NCBI GenBank assembly: GCA_946404405.1
Contig: CAMJDL010000005.1
Location: forward strand, 56,495 to 120,494
Length of the DNA stretch: 64,000 nt
Direction: 5' to 3'
Source of the DNA: an uncultured Prevotella sp.
Lineage (GTDB): Bacteria > Bacteroidota > Bacteroidia > Bacteroidales > Bacteroidaceae
Positions 39,575 through 48,869 of this stretch are shown in pieces (the first letter of the stretch is position 1; each line of letters begins with the position of its first letter). Made by a program: the position numbers and the translations under genes. The notes under the pieces are model-generated. The model was not told the DNA's origin and searched no databases. It was given only the letters and a program-made list of their open reading frames with translations.

Positions 39575-40663
39575 ATGAAGAGAGTATTGTTCTTATTGAT
39601 GATAACACTGGTGGCAGGTGCTGTTAACGCTCAGCCTAAGGCTCGTCGCCAACAGCAGCAACAGCAGGCTCAGCAGCGTCAGCAACAGGGTCAGACGCAA
39701 ACGCAGAATCAAGGCATGAGCATGCGTGCCCGTCTGATGTTCCCAACGGCTGTCGATATGCCTGAGGATGTGGTGTGGCGTCGTGACATCTATCGTGAGA
39801 TAGACCTCAACCAGAACGCCAATGGTGGACTCTACTATCCTGTGGAGCCTATCGACAAGCAGCTGAACCTCTTCACTTATGTGTTTAAGTTGGCGCTGAA
39901 CGGCTATGTGCCTGTTTATGAATATCGTCTCGATGGTAATGAACTGTTCAACGACTCTGCTCGTGTGCAGATGAAGACCATCCTCGACAACTTCCATATC
40001 TATTATGAAGAGAAGGACGGTAAGATTCGTGTTGACAACAGTGATATCCCCTCGGCAGAGGTGAAACTATACTATCTGAAGGAGAGCGCCTATTATGACC
40101 AGGCCAATTCTACCTTCCATCGTAAGGTGCTGGCTCTTTGTCCCGTGATGTTGCGTGAGGATGATTTTGGTGGTGAGGCTGCCAAATATCCCTTATTCTG
40201 GGTGAAGTATTCTGATCTGGCACCTTATCTCAGTCGTCAGACAGTGATGACGTCGAATTTGAATAATGCTGCTATGATGTCAATGGAAGACTATTTTACC
40301 CTGAATCGCTATGAGGGTAAAATCTATAAAACTAATAACATGTTGGGCAAGACATTGGCACAGTATTGTCAGACAGACTCGGCTTTGATGAAAGAACAGG
40401 AAAGAATTGAGGGCGAGTTGAAAGCTTTCGAGGAAAAGATTTTTGGCGATAAACAGCGTAAGGATTCACTCGATAGCATCTCGCGTCTGAGTACGGCAGA
40501 TATCAAGGCTGCCCGAAAGGCTCGTAAGGGTGGCAATGAGGCTACGGTGACGAAGCAGAAGAGTTCCTCTTCTTCACGTCGTACTAAGGCCGCAAAAGCA
40601 CCTAAGTCGTCCGTCTCTTCGTCAAGTACTTCTCGTATGAGTGTACGTCGTCAGAGACACTAA
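39575..40663 (+). CDS. porN: Type IX secretion ring protein PorN/GldN
   Basis: A 362-residue periplasmic protein. I use the ATG (MKRVLFLL) and not the TTG three codons upstream, which falls in the repeat. The signal peptide ends 'AGAVNAQ'. A Gln-rich stretch (RRQQQQQQAQQRQQQG) follows, then the PorN fold: 'AVDMPEDVVWRRDIYREIDL', 'GGLYYPVEPIDKQLNLFTYV', 'CPVMLREDDFGGEAAKYPLFW'. The C-terminal 60 residues are basic and Ser-rich. PorN associates with PorK in the periplasmic ring. It closes the secretion gene run. Confidence 0.93.
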   Translation: MKRVLFLLMITLVAGAVNAQPKARRQQQQQQAQQRQQQGQTQTQNQGMSMRARLMFPTAVDMPEDVVWRRDIYREIDLNQNANGGLYYPVEPIDKQLNLFTYVFKLALNGYVPVYEYRLDGNELFNDSARVQMKTILDNFHIYYEEKDGKIRVDNSDIPSAEVKLYYLKESAYYDQANSTFHRKVLALCPVMLREDDFGGEAAKYPLFWVKYSDLAPYLSRQTVMTSNLNNAAMMSMEDYFTLNRYEGKIYKTNNMLGKTLAQYCQTDSALMKEQERIEGELKAFEEKIFGDKQRKDSLDSISRLSTADIKAARKARKGGNEATVTKQKSSSSSRRTKAAKAPKSSVSSSSTSRMSVRRQRH

Positions 40664-40673
40664 GCGCTGCGCT

Positions 40674-40716
40674 AGTGAATAGTGAAAAGTGAATAGTGAA
40701 TAGTGAAAAGTGAAAA
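40674..40716. repeat. AGTGAAA/AGTGAAT tandem repeat
   Basis: Five 7-8 bp units follow the porN stop. GAATAGTGAAAAGTGAAAA is shared with 9670-9688, inside the DUF6371 gene. Confidence 0.85.
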
Positions 40717-40730
40717 AACTGGTCGAAAAG

Positions 40731-40761
40731 TTGTTTATTTCGGATAAAATGCTTACTTTTG
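40731..40761 (+). promoter_or_regulatory. Promoter of outer-membrane barrel gene
   Basis: TTG (40731-40733), a 20-bp spacer and TACTTTTG (40754-40761). It places transcription start near 40768 and excludes the ORF-track start at 40710. Confidence 0.65.
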
Positions 40762-40802
40762 CCAGCGAATTAGCAATCAAATCACTTAAAAATAGAAAGA
40801 TT

Positions 40803-41432
40803 ATGAAGAAAGTTTTAACTCTTATCGTGATGGCTGTAGCCTTTGCTATGCCTTCACAAGCACAGGTTAAGTTTGGTGTGCAGGCAGGTTTGAACCTGAC
40901 AAATATTTCGGACTTCTCTCTTGATGCTGCTGGTGTGGAGAATGCCATTCAGAGCAAGGCAGGTTTCTTTGTTGGCCCGACTGTTAAGTTTTCGCTTCCA
41001 ATCGTTGGCTTAGGTATTGATGCTGCTGCTCTTTACGACCAGCGCGAGGCAAAGACAAATGATGGTACTATCAAGTCTCAGTCTATTCAGATTCCTATCA
41101 ACGTACGTTATGGTCTCGGTCTTGGCAGCCTTGCTGAGGTTTTCGCATTCGCAGGTCCTCAGTTCGGTTTTAATATTGGTGATAAGAACAAGACATGGAC
41201 TGACTACAAGAATAATGCTTATGACTGGACATTGAAGAGTAGTAACATTAGTGCCAATGTTGGTATCGGTGCCACTATCATGAGCAAGTTGCAGTTGAAG
41301 GTTAACTACAACATTGCATTAGGTAAGACTGGTGACATTGAAGTGAAGGATGGTACTAATGCAGCATGGGATGTTGTGACAGGTAAGGCTAAGGCTAACG
41401 CCTGGCAGGTTTCTGCCTCTTACTTCTTCTAA
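40803..41432 (+). CDS. Outer-membrane beta-barrel protein (porin family)
   Basis: A 209-residue protein. The ORF track extends it upstream to 40710, but the signal peptide MKKVLTLIVMAVAFAMPSQAQ starts at 40803 and a promoter lies between the two positions. The mature part begins 'VKFGVQAGLNLTNISDF' and alternates hydrophobic and polar residues to a terminal 'WQVSASYFF', which is the usual outer-membrane signature ending in Phe. It fits the PF13568-type eight-stranded barrels of Bacteroidota. Its role is unknown. It is followed by a bidirectional terminator shared with the purine permease gene. Confidence 0.85.
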   Translation: MKKVLTLIVMAVAFAMPSQAQVKFGVQAGLNLTNISDFSLDAAGVENAIQSKAGFFVGPTVKFSLPIVGLGIDAAALYDQREAKTNDGTIKSQSIQIPINVRYGLGLGSLAEVFAFAGPQFGFNIGDKNKTWTDYKNNAYDWTLKSSNISANVGIGATIMSKLQLKVNYNIALGKTGDIEVKDGTNAAWDVVTGKAKANAWQVSASYFF

Positions 41433-41460
41433 AAAGAATAAGGTGATAGAAATAAAAAAA

Positions 41461-41487
41461 TGGCAGGAGATAAATTCTTTCCTGCCA
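41461..41487. terminator. Bidirectional intrinsic terminator
   Basis: TGGCAGGA pairs with TCCTGCCA around a loop, flanked by an A-run on the left and ATTTTGTTT on the right. It separates the barrel gene from the convergent permease gene. Confidence 0.9.
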
Positions 41488-41508
41488 ATTTTGTTTATAT
41501 ATAGCTGA

Positions 41509-42777
41509 TTATTCAATATCCGTCTTCTTGCGGTTTATCCAGCCATGAATAAAGGAGAAGGCAACGTAAGTGAAAAGGCCTACGATGATGCCATCGGTGA
41601 TACTGCCGCTGACAGGCATCAGCAGAATGGTCAGGAAGGCTGGTAGTGTCTCAACGGGATTCGTCAAACTGATATGACGCACAGAGCTAAACAGGTAGAA
41701 ACCTGCAATGACCATAACTGGCGCTGTGGCAGCGGAAGGAATGGCGAGGAATAGTGGTGACAGGAACAGACTGCACATAAAGCATAGGCCAATAACGAAA
41801 GCTGTCAACCCCGTACGGCCACCTTCAGCTACGCCTACAGCACTCTCCACGTATGTCGTCACCGTACTACATCCCAGACAGGCACCCGCCACTGTGCCAA
41901 GTGCATCGCTGAGCATGATGTTGCGCATATTGGGAATACGTCCGTTCTTACGAATCAGTCCGGAGTTGGCCATCAGACCTACCACAGAACCCAGCGTGTC
42001 GAAGACGTCGAAAAACAACATCGTGAGTACGCACACCCAAAGGTCTGGCATCAATAGCTCATTCCATGAAAACTGACAGATAACTGGTGCTGGTGAGACT
42101 GGAATGCTGACCAAACTTTCTGGCATCTGTGTGACACCCAACGGAATGCCTATCAACGATATGGCAACGATACTCATCAGCAAGCCGCCACGTACATGCA
42201 TGACGGTAAGGAGGCCTGCCAGCAGTAATCCGGCAATAAAAAGAATCGAACTCGGGTTTGTCAGTGTCTCGATATGGTTGAAGATGGTGCCCTCAGCCAG
42301 GATGCCACTATTCTTGAAGCCAATCATAGCAATGAAGAATCCGATACCAGCAGCGAAGGCAAACTTCAGGGATGGAGGAATCATCTCGAATATGATTTGT
42401 CTGATGTTGCTCAGACAGAGCAGGATGAAGAGGATACCTTCGATAAGCACGGCAGTTAGGGCAAAACGCCACGAATAACCCAACGACACGCAAACCGTCT
42501 GGACGAAGAAGACGTTCAAGGCCAAACCGGGTGCCTGACCCATCGGACGCTTAGCCAGGAAAGCCATTAGCATGCTGCCAATGGTGGCTGATAGTGCCGT
42601 CGCTGTGAACAGAGCCTCTATAGGATAGCCTCTTTCAGCAAGAGGTTCAAACAATACAGGGTTCAGAGCCAGAATATACGACATCGTGACAAAGGTGGTC
42701 AGACCCGCTAATACCTCTGTTTTCAGGTTATTGCGTTGGGTTGAGAACCCTACAAGTGCGAGCATTCTTTCTTTCAT
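41509..42777 (-). CDS. NCS2-family purine permease (AzgA-like)
   Basis: A 422-residue membrane transporter with about 12 hydrophobic segments. The start 'LKTEVLAGLTTFVTMSYIL' and 'AKRPMGQAPGLALNVFF' are hallmarks of the AzgA-type adenine/guanine/hypoxanthine permeases. 'AGIGFFIAMIGFKNSGI' and 'ALGTVAGACLGCSTVTTYVE' complete the pattern. It would import purine bases by proton symport across the inner membrane. It starts 13 bp downstream of the histidine kinase stop, so it may be in the kinase transcript. Confidence 0.92.
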   Translation of the reverse strand: MKERMLALVGFSTQRNNLKTEVLAGLTTFVTMSYILALNPVLFEPLAERGYPIEALFTATALSATIGSMLMAFLAKRPMGQAPGLALNVFFVQTVCVSLGYSWRFALTAVLIEGILFILLCLSNIRQIIFEMIPPSLKFAFAAGIGFFIAMIGFKNSGILAEGTIFNHIETLTNPSSILFIAGLLLAGLLTVMHVRGGLLMSIVAISLIGIPLGVTQMPESLVSIPVSPAPVICQFSWNELLMPDLWVCVLTMLFFDVFDTLGSVVGLMANSGLIRKNGRIPNMRNIMLSDALGTVAGACLGCSTVTTYVESAVGVAEGGRTGLTAFVIGLCFMCSLFLSPLFLAIPSAATAPVMVIAGFYLFSSVRHISLTNPVETLPAFLTILLMPVSGSITDGIIVGLFTYVAFSFIHGWINRKKTDIE

Positions 42778-42790
42778 ATCTTCTATGAGT

Positions 42791-44716
42791 TTAGGCTATG
42801 GGAATAATAACATCGAATTTGGCACCATTCTGATAGTTGGCGTCGATAGTCACCGTACCGCCCATGTGTTCGGCCAGCAGACGTGCCACTGAAAGTCCCA
42901 GTCCTGCACCTTGCGAGAAATTGTCAAGCTTGGTGAAACGTTTGAATACGTAGATATGCTTGTCTGCAGGAATACCAGGACCTGTATCGATGACGCCCAT
43001 GTGCAATTGTCCGTTAGCATAATCGGTTGTCAGCGTGATATGCCCTTGAGTGGTAAATTTTGCAGCATTCTCTAACAGCTTTGCAAGTATATTTTGTATA
43101 ATGGTAGGATTGGTCTTGATGATCAGCTCAGGAGTTATCGACGACTGGCTTTCTATCGTAACGCCGTCTGCTACTAGTGGACGGATAGTATCAATAGCTT
43201 GGTCGGTTATTGATGCAATAAGACAGTCTTCCGTAGGCGATTGCTCAGTACGGCTCTCATAGTCGGAAATCAATATGAGGTCATCTAGGATATTGGTCAG
43301 CATTCGTGTGCTGTCCATGATGCGCTGACACATGTCGTTACGCATTTCCGACGTTATATTGGCATCGTCCATCGTTAGAATCTGAGAAAAACCACTGATG
43401 GCATTCAACGGTGTACGGATTTCGTGTGTCATACTCCGTATAAAGGATGTCTTGGCTTTCGAAGCTGCTTCAGCCTTGTCGCGTTCCAGAGCCAGTTGCT
43501 TGTTCTGGCTGACTACCACATTACGTTCACGCTGCAACTGCTGGTTCTTGATTTCTATCCTGCGTGTCCAACGACTGTTAACTGCCAGGAATGCTAAAAG
43601 TGCTACAATACCTAGAATCATGGCCACGCCACCAGTCGTAAATCGCGATCGCGATACCAACATATCATTTTGCGACTTCAGTTCGTTCACCTGATAGCGC
43701 TTATTCAGCCGGTTCAACTGTTCGCGGTTATTAGCCTGCGTAGTTGAATCGTTCAGCGCATTGTATGCTTTTACATCTGCCAGTGCCTCACGGTATCTCC
43801 CTAGTTTCTCCAATGCTTCTGCGCGACTTTCCAGTGCGTGTACTTTTGAACCATTGTTCTCATACGTGACTTTCATCATCTCTTCGGCATAGTTCAGCGC
43901 TTCGGTATAGTTTCCTTGAGCCATCGCTAAATCATGCCGGGATATGGCAATGAAGTATCGGTGGTTGTCCGTTATACCCGTTGCTTGAGCATAATAAACC
44001 AATGAGTCGATGGCTGTAGCGGCCTCCGTCAGGTGGTTGTTTTTTATTTGTAACGCAATCTTACGGGTGTAGTATAGGTAGTACCAATGGGCATAGGCTG
44101 CCGAGTCCTCTGGACAGGTGGCAGGAGACAGGTTGTCCAACATACTTCGCCATTTTCCAAGCAGCGAATCCAGCTTTGCATAATCCTTGGTAGCTTGTAG
44201 ACATTCAGCATAGTAGCTGTAGATGCTGACCAATTGGCCTTTTTTGCCCTCCTCTGGTAACAAGATGATGGCTTTTCTGAAACTTTTTTGAGCTTCGTCG
44301 AAGTTGTCCTGTATCTGGTATGCAATGCCTTGCGTCATATAGCTTAATGCTAGTCCGAACGTGTCTTTCCGCTCTATGGCATCTTTCTGCATAGCCTCAG
44401 CCTCGCGTGTAGCCTCGGCAAATTCATTGTACCACGCATGGTCTTCTGCCACATTCTGCCACAACATGTAATAATATTCCCATTCATGGTGTTCGCGCAG
44501 GAAATCGAGCACCTTGGGCGCTATGGTCAATAGTGAATCGTGTTGGTCGTTGTTAAAAAGTTCCTCAGTCTCAGCAAAGCGTTTGTAGGCAGAATCGTGC
44601 CAATCGATGTTTTTGTTTGCCGCTGTTTTTCCACCCGTACCCTGCTGGCAAGCTACGGTGAAACTAATTATGAATGTTACAATTAGTAATCTAATCAATA
44701 TGCTTAGTTGGTTCAT
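42791..44716 (-). CDS. TPR-containing sensor histidine kinase
   Basis: A 641-residue sensor kinase. I place the start at MNQLSILI and not at the ORF-track start, because the -7 element TACCTTTG lies 8 bases before that ATG. The signal region ends 'IISFTVACQQG', a possible lipobox. About 300 residues of tetratricopeptide-like helices follow, then a transmembrane helix near 375 ('AMILGIVALLAFLAVN'), a coiled coil, and the HisKA domain with phospho-acceptor His in 'SMTHEIRTPLNAISGF'. The ATPase domain has 'LLENAAKFT', 'DTGPGIP' and 'GAGLGLSVARLLAEHMGG'. No receiver domain is attached and no response regulator gene is adjacent. The ligand is unknown. Confidence 0.9.
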   Translation of the reverse strand: MNQLSILIRLLIVTFIISFTVACQQGTGGKTAANKNIDWHDSAYKRFAETEELFNNDQHDSLLTIAPKVLDFLREHHEWEYYYMLWQNVAEDHAWYNEFAEATREAEAMQKDAIERKDTFGLALSYMTQGIAYQIQDNFDEAQKSFRKAIILLPEEGKKGQLVSIYSYYAECLQATKDYAKLDSLLGKWRSMLDNLSPATCPEDSAAYAHWYYLYYTRKIALQIKNNHLTEAATAIDSLVYYAQATGITDNHRYFIAISRHDLAMAQGNYTEALNYAEEMMKVTYENNGSKVHALESRAEALEKLGRYREALADVKAYNALNDSTTQANNREQLNRLNKRYQVNELKSQNDMLVSRSRFTTGGVAMILGIVALLAFLAVNSRWTRRIEIKNQQLQRERNVVVSQNKQLALERDKAEAASKAKTSFIRSMTHEIRTPLNAISGFSQILTMDDANITSEMRNDMCQRIMDSTRMLTNILDDLILISDYESRTEQSPTEDCLIASITDQAIDTIRPLVADGVTIESQSSITPELIIKTNPTIIQNILAKLLENAAKFTTQGHITLTTDYANGQLHMGVIDTGPGIPADKHIYVFKRFTKLDNFSQGAGLGLSVARLLAEHMGGTVTIDANYQNGAKFDVIIPIA

Positions 44717-44722
44717 GTTGGG

Positions 44723-44827
44723 TGCAAAGGTACGAATAAGTGTGTAAAATACCAAAACAAATTGTTGTTTCTTATTCGAAAAAGCCAAAATTTTTTGGAT
44801 TTTCACTCACTTATTCGTATCTTTGCA
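44723..44827. promoter_or_regulatory. Mirror-image divergent promoters of the kinase and priA genes
   Basis: TGCAAAGGTACGAATAAGTG (44723-44742) and CACTTATTCGTATCTTTGCA (44808-44827) are inverted copies with one mismatch. Each contains a -7 element (TACCTTTG minus, TATCTTTG plus) and each start codon follows within about 10 bases. Confidence 0.8.
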
Positions 44828-44832
44828 GCATT

Positions 44833-47136
44833 ATGCAGTATGCTGACTTGATATTGCCTGTGCCCCTTCATGGGGTTTTTACCTACGTTATACCTGAAGG
44901 TATGAAGGTGGGAATAGGTTGTCGTGTACTGGTAACTTTTGGCAGAAATAAAACGTATTTAGGCATTGTGATGCGACTGCATGACAAGAAGCCTGAAGGG
45001 TATGAGGTGAAGCCTATTCAGCAAGTGATGGATAGTGCGCCTATCGTGACAGAGCGTCAATTGAAATTGTGGCAGTGGATTAGCGAATACTATCTGTCGC
45101 CTATTGGCGATGTTTACAAAGCTGCCTTGCCTGCAGGACTGAAGGCTGAGGACGGTTATCATCCTAAGACGGAGACCTATATCCGACTGACACCCCAGTA
45201 TCAAAGTGCGACTGCCTTACATATAGCCCTAAACGTGCTGTCGAGGGCTAAGAAGCAATTGGATGCTTTTATCGAATATCTTGCATTGTCGGGCTGGGAC
45301 CAGGTCGAAGAAATTAGAAATGAAGAATTAGAAATTAAAAATGATGATTACCAGTTGGGCGCAGTTATTCAAGAGGTCACAAAAGAAGAACTCATGAATG
45401 TCAGTGGCGCTTCGGCAGAAACCATCAAACAACTGGAGAAACGTCAGATGCTGGAGACCTATGAGGTGGAGGTAGGCCGACTGAATCACGGGGGTGAGTA
45501 TCATCCTGAACTTATCCAGCCTCTTAGTCCTGTCCAGCAGATGGCTCACGACGAGATACTCTTTTCTATGTTGAAGAAGAACGTCACGTTGCTACATGGT
45601 GTGACGGGTTCAGGTAAGACGGAAATATACATTCACCTGATTAAGTTGGCACTGGAACGTAAAGAACAGGTGCTCTACCTGTTGCCTGAGATAGCACTGA
45701 CGGTACAGATGATGCAGCGCCTGCAGCGTGTGTTTGGTGACAAGTTAGGAATCTACCACTCAAAATATTCGGATGCCGAACGTGTGGAAATATGGCAAAA
45801 ACAACTATCCCAGAATCCCTACGACGTCATTCTGGGGGCCCGTTCAGCCGTATTCTTGCCTTTCCAACGATTGGGTTTGGTGATTATTGATGAGGAACAT
45901 GAGACCAGCTATAAGCAGCAAGATCCTGCTCCTCGTTATCATGCCCGTAGTGCGGCTATCGTTTTGGCTCAGATGTTTAAGGCTAAGACGATTTTGGGAA
46001 CGGCAACGCCTTCGCTCGAGAGCTATCATAATGCCAAAACGGGCAAATATGCACTGGTAGAGTTGAAAGAACGCTATCAAGGTATTGAACTGCCTGAGAT
46101 TCAAGTGGTGGATACAGCTGACCTTCAGCGACGGAAGATGATGGCAGGGCCTTTTTCTCCTCTTTTATTAGCGCGCGTACGCGAGGCATTGGAACATGGC
46201 GAACAGGCTATTCTCTTTCAAAACCGTCGAGGCTTTGCGCCTGTTGTCGAATGCCACCAGTGTGGTTGGGTGCCCACATGTCAGCACTGCGACGTGTCAC
46301 TGACCTATCATCGTCAGATGAACCAGTTGACGTGCCACTATTGCGGTTACACCTATCGTGTGCCGACGGAGTGCCCCTGCTGTGGCAGTACCGATTTACG
46401 TACGCGTGGTTTTGGTACAGAGAAGGTCGAAGAACAGGTTCGTGAAGTTTTCCCCGAGGCGCGTATCTCGCGTATGGACCTCGATACCACCCGCACACGT
46501 AATGCCTATGAGCGTATCATTAGCGATTTTTCGGCACGTCGTACCAATATCTTGATTGGTACACAGATGGTGTCGAAAGGTCTCGACTTCGACCATGTGT
46601 CGGTGGTAGGTATCCTCAATGCCGATGCGATGTTGAATCAGCCAGACTTCCGGGCTTATGAACATGCCTATATGATGATGTCGCAGGTCAGTGGTCGTGC
46701 AGGTCGTAAGAACAAGCGAGGATTAGTGATTCTACAAACCAAACAGCCCAAATTACCTGTCATCGACTATGTGGTTCGAGGAGATTATGCAGCTCTTTAT
46801 AAAGACTTGATAGCCGAGCGTCAGGCTTTCCGCTATCCTCCATACCATCATCTTATCTATGTATTCCTGAAGCATCGTCAGGAAACGACGGTTCATACGG
46901 CTGCCATTGAATTGGGCTCTCGTCTCAGACAATGGTTTGGTGGTCGTGTGCTGGGCCCTGACAAACCTTCTGTTGCCAAGGTGAAGCAACAGAATATCCG
47001 TAAACTGGTGCTGAAACTGGAGTTGGGCATTGACATGAAACGAGTCCGCAAGTATCTGCTCATGGCTCAGAGTCAGATGCTCGCGGACAAGCGTTATTCG
47101 TCGTTACAGATATATTATGACGTTGATCCGTTATAA
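44833..47136 (+). CDS. priA: Primosomal helicase PriA
   Basis: A 767-residue replication-restart helicase. The start is the ATG at MQYADLILPV, directly after the promoter. The ORF track begins 31 codons too early. 'LPVPLHGVFTYVIPEG' is the DNA 3'-end-binding domain. The helicase has Walker A 'GVTGSGKTEIYI', 'VIIDEEHETSYKQQ' and 'LGTATPSLESY'. The zinc-binding insertion carries paired Cys residues ('CHQCGW', 'CQHCD', 'CHYCGY', 'CPCCGS'). The C-terminal lobe has 'LIGTQMVSKGLDFDHV' and 'QVSGRAGR'. PriA reloads the replicative helicase at stalled forks. A short segment (EEIRNEELEIKNDD) in the linker before the helicase is encoded by an AATTAGAA-type repeat. Confidence 0.95.
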   Translation: MQYADLILPVPLHGVFTYVIPEGMKVGIGCRVLVTFGRNKTYLGIVMRLHDKKPEGYEVKPIQQVMDSAPIVTERQLKLWQWISEYYLSPIGDVYKAALPAGLKAEDGYHPKTETYIRLTPQYQSATALHIALNVLSRAKKQLDAFIEYLALSGWDQVEEIRNEELEIKNDDYQLGAVIQEVTKEELMNVSGASAETIKQLEKRQMLETYEVEVGRLNHGGEYHPELIQPLSPVQQMAHDEILFSMLKKNVTLLHGVTGSGKTEIYIHLIKLALERKEQVLYLLPEIALTVQMMQRLQRVFGDKLGIYHSKYSDAERVEIWQKQLSQNPYDVILGARSAVFLPFQRLGLVIIDEEHETSYKQQDPAPRYHARSAAIVLAQMFKAKTILGTATPSLESYHNAKTGKYALVELKERYQGIELPEIQVVDTADLQRRKMMAGPFSPLLLARVREALEHGEQAILFQNRRGFAPVVECHQCGWVPTCQHCDVSLTYHRQMNQLTCHYCGYTYRVPTECPCCGSTDLRTRGFGTEKVEEQVREVFPEARISRMDLDTTRTRNAYERIISDFSARRTNILIGTQMVSKGLDFDHVSVVGILNADAMLNQPDFRAYEHAYMMMSQVSGRAGRKNKRGLVILQTKQPKLPVIDYVVRGDYAALYKDLIAERQAFRYPPYHHLIYVFLKHRQETTVHTAAIELGSRLRQWFGGRVLGPDKPSVAKVKQQNIRKLVLKLELGIDMKRVRKYLLMAQSQMLADKRYSSLQIYYDVDPL

Positions 47137-47138
47137 AG

Positions 47139-47170
47139 TTTAAGACAACTTAAACAACTTAGGACAACTT
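47139..47170. repeat. ACAACTTA-type tandem repeat
   Basis: Three units of about 10 bp (GACAACTTAA) between the convergent priA and FadL-like genes. Confidence 0.75.
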
Positions 47171-47183
47171 TCTTTTTATTGAT

Positions 47184-48704
47184 TTAAAAGTCAACCTGAC
47201 AGCCGACGCCCAGCACATGATTTGTGCGGGTAAAGGTATCGCTGACCCCTGCTGTGGGATAGTTTTCACGGTTGTATTTGTCGTAATTGGTCTGGAAGTA
47301 GGCTGCTGACAGAGTGACGTTGTCCTTAACCTTATAGCTGAAGCCCAGACCAATGCTATAGCTGTTAACAACGAATGACATGTCGTTCATGTATTCGTCA
47401 GAGAGTCCATAGCGGGTCAGCTGTCCACCGCATGATACATTCAGACGGTCGGTGACATCCCATTCGACACCTGCCAGATATTCGTTGGTGTTATGACGCA
47501 GAAGGTCCTGCGTATTGTTATACCAGTTGGCATCCTTGTCGAAGTAGTGGTGCCAGCCGAGGTTAAGGCTAACCTCGTCGATAGGTTTCCACTGAGCACC
47601 AATGGTCAACAGGGCAGGTGCATCTTCGTTGACTTTCTCGCCATCACGGAACTTGTTAACAGCCGGAATCTCGCTGGCCTTGTTGACGGTAGACTCGTTT
47701 TTCATGCGAATCTGTGTCTTGAACTCATACTTCGCAGCGAAGTTAAAGTTCTTGTATCTGTAGTCGACACCAATCACAGGGGCAATGCCCACACCGTCCT
47801 GATTACTCAGCAGGTTGACACCCTCAGCATACTTCTGAAGTGTTCCCAGCTCTGTCTTCGTGCTTTCAAGTTGAGTCTGCTGAGCAGTAAGTTGTGCCTG
47901 CATGGCCAGAAGCTCTGCAGGAGCAGTGGCACCAGCAGCCTCGTATTGTGCGATACCGGCATTCACCTGAGCCAGTCCGGCATCAACCTGGTTGATACCA
48001 TCTTCTACGTATGCGATGGCTCCTTGCATGAAGTCGCCGAATTCTACGTAACCTCCAGCCGTCTTTACCAAGATGTTGCTGATTTTAGCCTTGTAGGTGG
48101 CATCACCATAGAGCATGCGCAGACCGCCATAAACAGATAAGTTGTTGTTTACCTTATAGGCAGCACCCAGTTGGATACCGTAATAATACTGACGGCCTTT
48201 CATATAGCTTTCCATGTCGTAGCCTTGTGCGCCTAATGGCTTAAGCATGTTGGCAATACTACCTACAACACTCTCGAAAGAACCCAGACCATTGGCAAAC
48301 TCGCAGGAACCACCACCGCCGGGTACTGACAGATTGAACTGGATACTCCAGTTTCCTTTGTTATATGCACCCTGAAGAGAAGGAATAATAGGGGCATCGG
48401 CAACGCCCTCGAACTCCTTGACAGGATTGCCGCTGTTCTTCTTACCTAATTCAAAGACAGGATTGGTTGACGTGATGGTACGCGTCTGATGTGCATATTG
48501 CCAGTTAAAGGCAACATGAAATCCCTCGGGCATGAAAGCCACACCAGCAGGGTTTGAGTAAACGCCGTCGAGGCCGATAGCGGCATCACGGGCGGGATTT
48601 TTCAGGAACAAAACGCTTTGGTTTGTGTTGGTCAGAATGCCACCAGCAAAAGCGTCCATAGTTGTCATCGTGAAAACAATCAGCGAAAATACAATCTTTT
48701 TCAT
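47184..48704 (-). CDS. FadL/OmpP1-like outer-membrane transport protein
   Basis: A 506-residue outer-membrane protein with a signal peptide (ending 'MDAFAGG'). The mature start 'GGILTNTNQSVLFLKNPARD' corresponds to the hatch of FadL-type barrels, which take up hydrophobic compounds such as fatty acids. 'GVYSNPAGVAFM' is a family landmark. The terminal 'HVLGVGCQVDF' ends in Phe as outer-membrane proteins do. Residues about 225-310 form an unusual Ala/Gln-rich coiled coil ('AELLAMQAQLTAQQTQLEST'), probably an insertion in a loop. A -7 element lies at 48738. Confidence 0.88.
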   Translation of the reverse strand: MKKIVFSLIVFTMTTMDAFAGGILTNTNQSVLFLKNPARDAAIGLDGVYSNPAGVAFMPEGFHVAFNWQYAHQTRTITSTNPVFELGKKNSGNPVKEFEGVADAPIIPSLQGAYNKGNWSIQFNLSVPGGGGSCEFANGLGSFESVVGSIANMLKPLGAQGYDMESYMKGRQYYYGIQLGAAYKVNNNLSVYGGLRMLYGDATYKAKISNILVKTAGGYVEFGDFMQGAIAYVEDGINQVDAGLAQVNAGIAQYEAAGATAPAELLAMQAQLTAQQTQLESTKTELGTLQKYAEGVNLLSNQDGVGIAPVIGVDYRYKNFNFAAKYEFKTQIRMKNESTVNKASEIPAVNKFRDGEKVNEDAPALLTIGAQWKPIDEVSLNLGWHHYFDKDANWYNNTQDLLRHNTNEYLAGVEWDVTDRLNVSCGGQLTRYGLSDEYMNDMSFVVNSYSIGLGFSYKVKDNVTLSAAYFQTNYDKYNRENYPTAGVSDTFTRTNHVLGVGCQVDF

Positions 48705-48737
48705 TACTTTTTAATTAATTTTTGCTTAAAACGGGTG

Positions 48738-48745
48738 CAAAGGTA
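48738..48745 (-). promoter_or_regulatory. -7 element of FadL-like gene
   Basis: Minus-strand TACCTTTG about 35 bp before the ATG at 48704. Confidence 0.6.
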
Positions 48746-48806
48746 ATGTTATTGCACAAAAGTTTGCCAAAAGTGCAATAAGTATTAACGCTTATTAACT
48801 AAAAAG

Positions 48807-48841
48807 TGCACACTTTCTGCACAAATGTGCCAAAGTGTGCA
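48807..48841 (-). terminator. Intrinsic terminator after HD phosphodiesterase gene
   Basis: TGCACACTTT and AAAGTGTGCA form a 10-bp stem with an inner GCACA/TGTGC hairpin. On the minus strand it runs into CTTTTTAG. Confidence 0.85.
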
Positions 48842-48869
48842 GAATTTTGTGTCCGCAAACACCGTATTA

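Noticed and set aside
40710-40802. Upstream extension of the outer-membrane barrel ORF
   Set aside because: A promoter lies inside it and a good signal peptide starts at 40803.
44740-44832. Upstream extension of priA
   Set aside because: It runs through the mirror-image promoter. The conserved PriA N-terminus starts at 44833.
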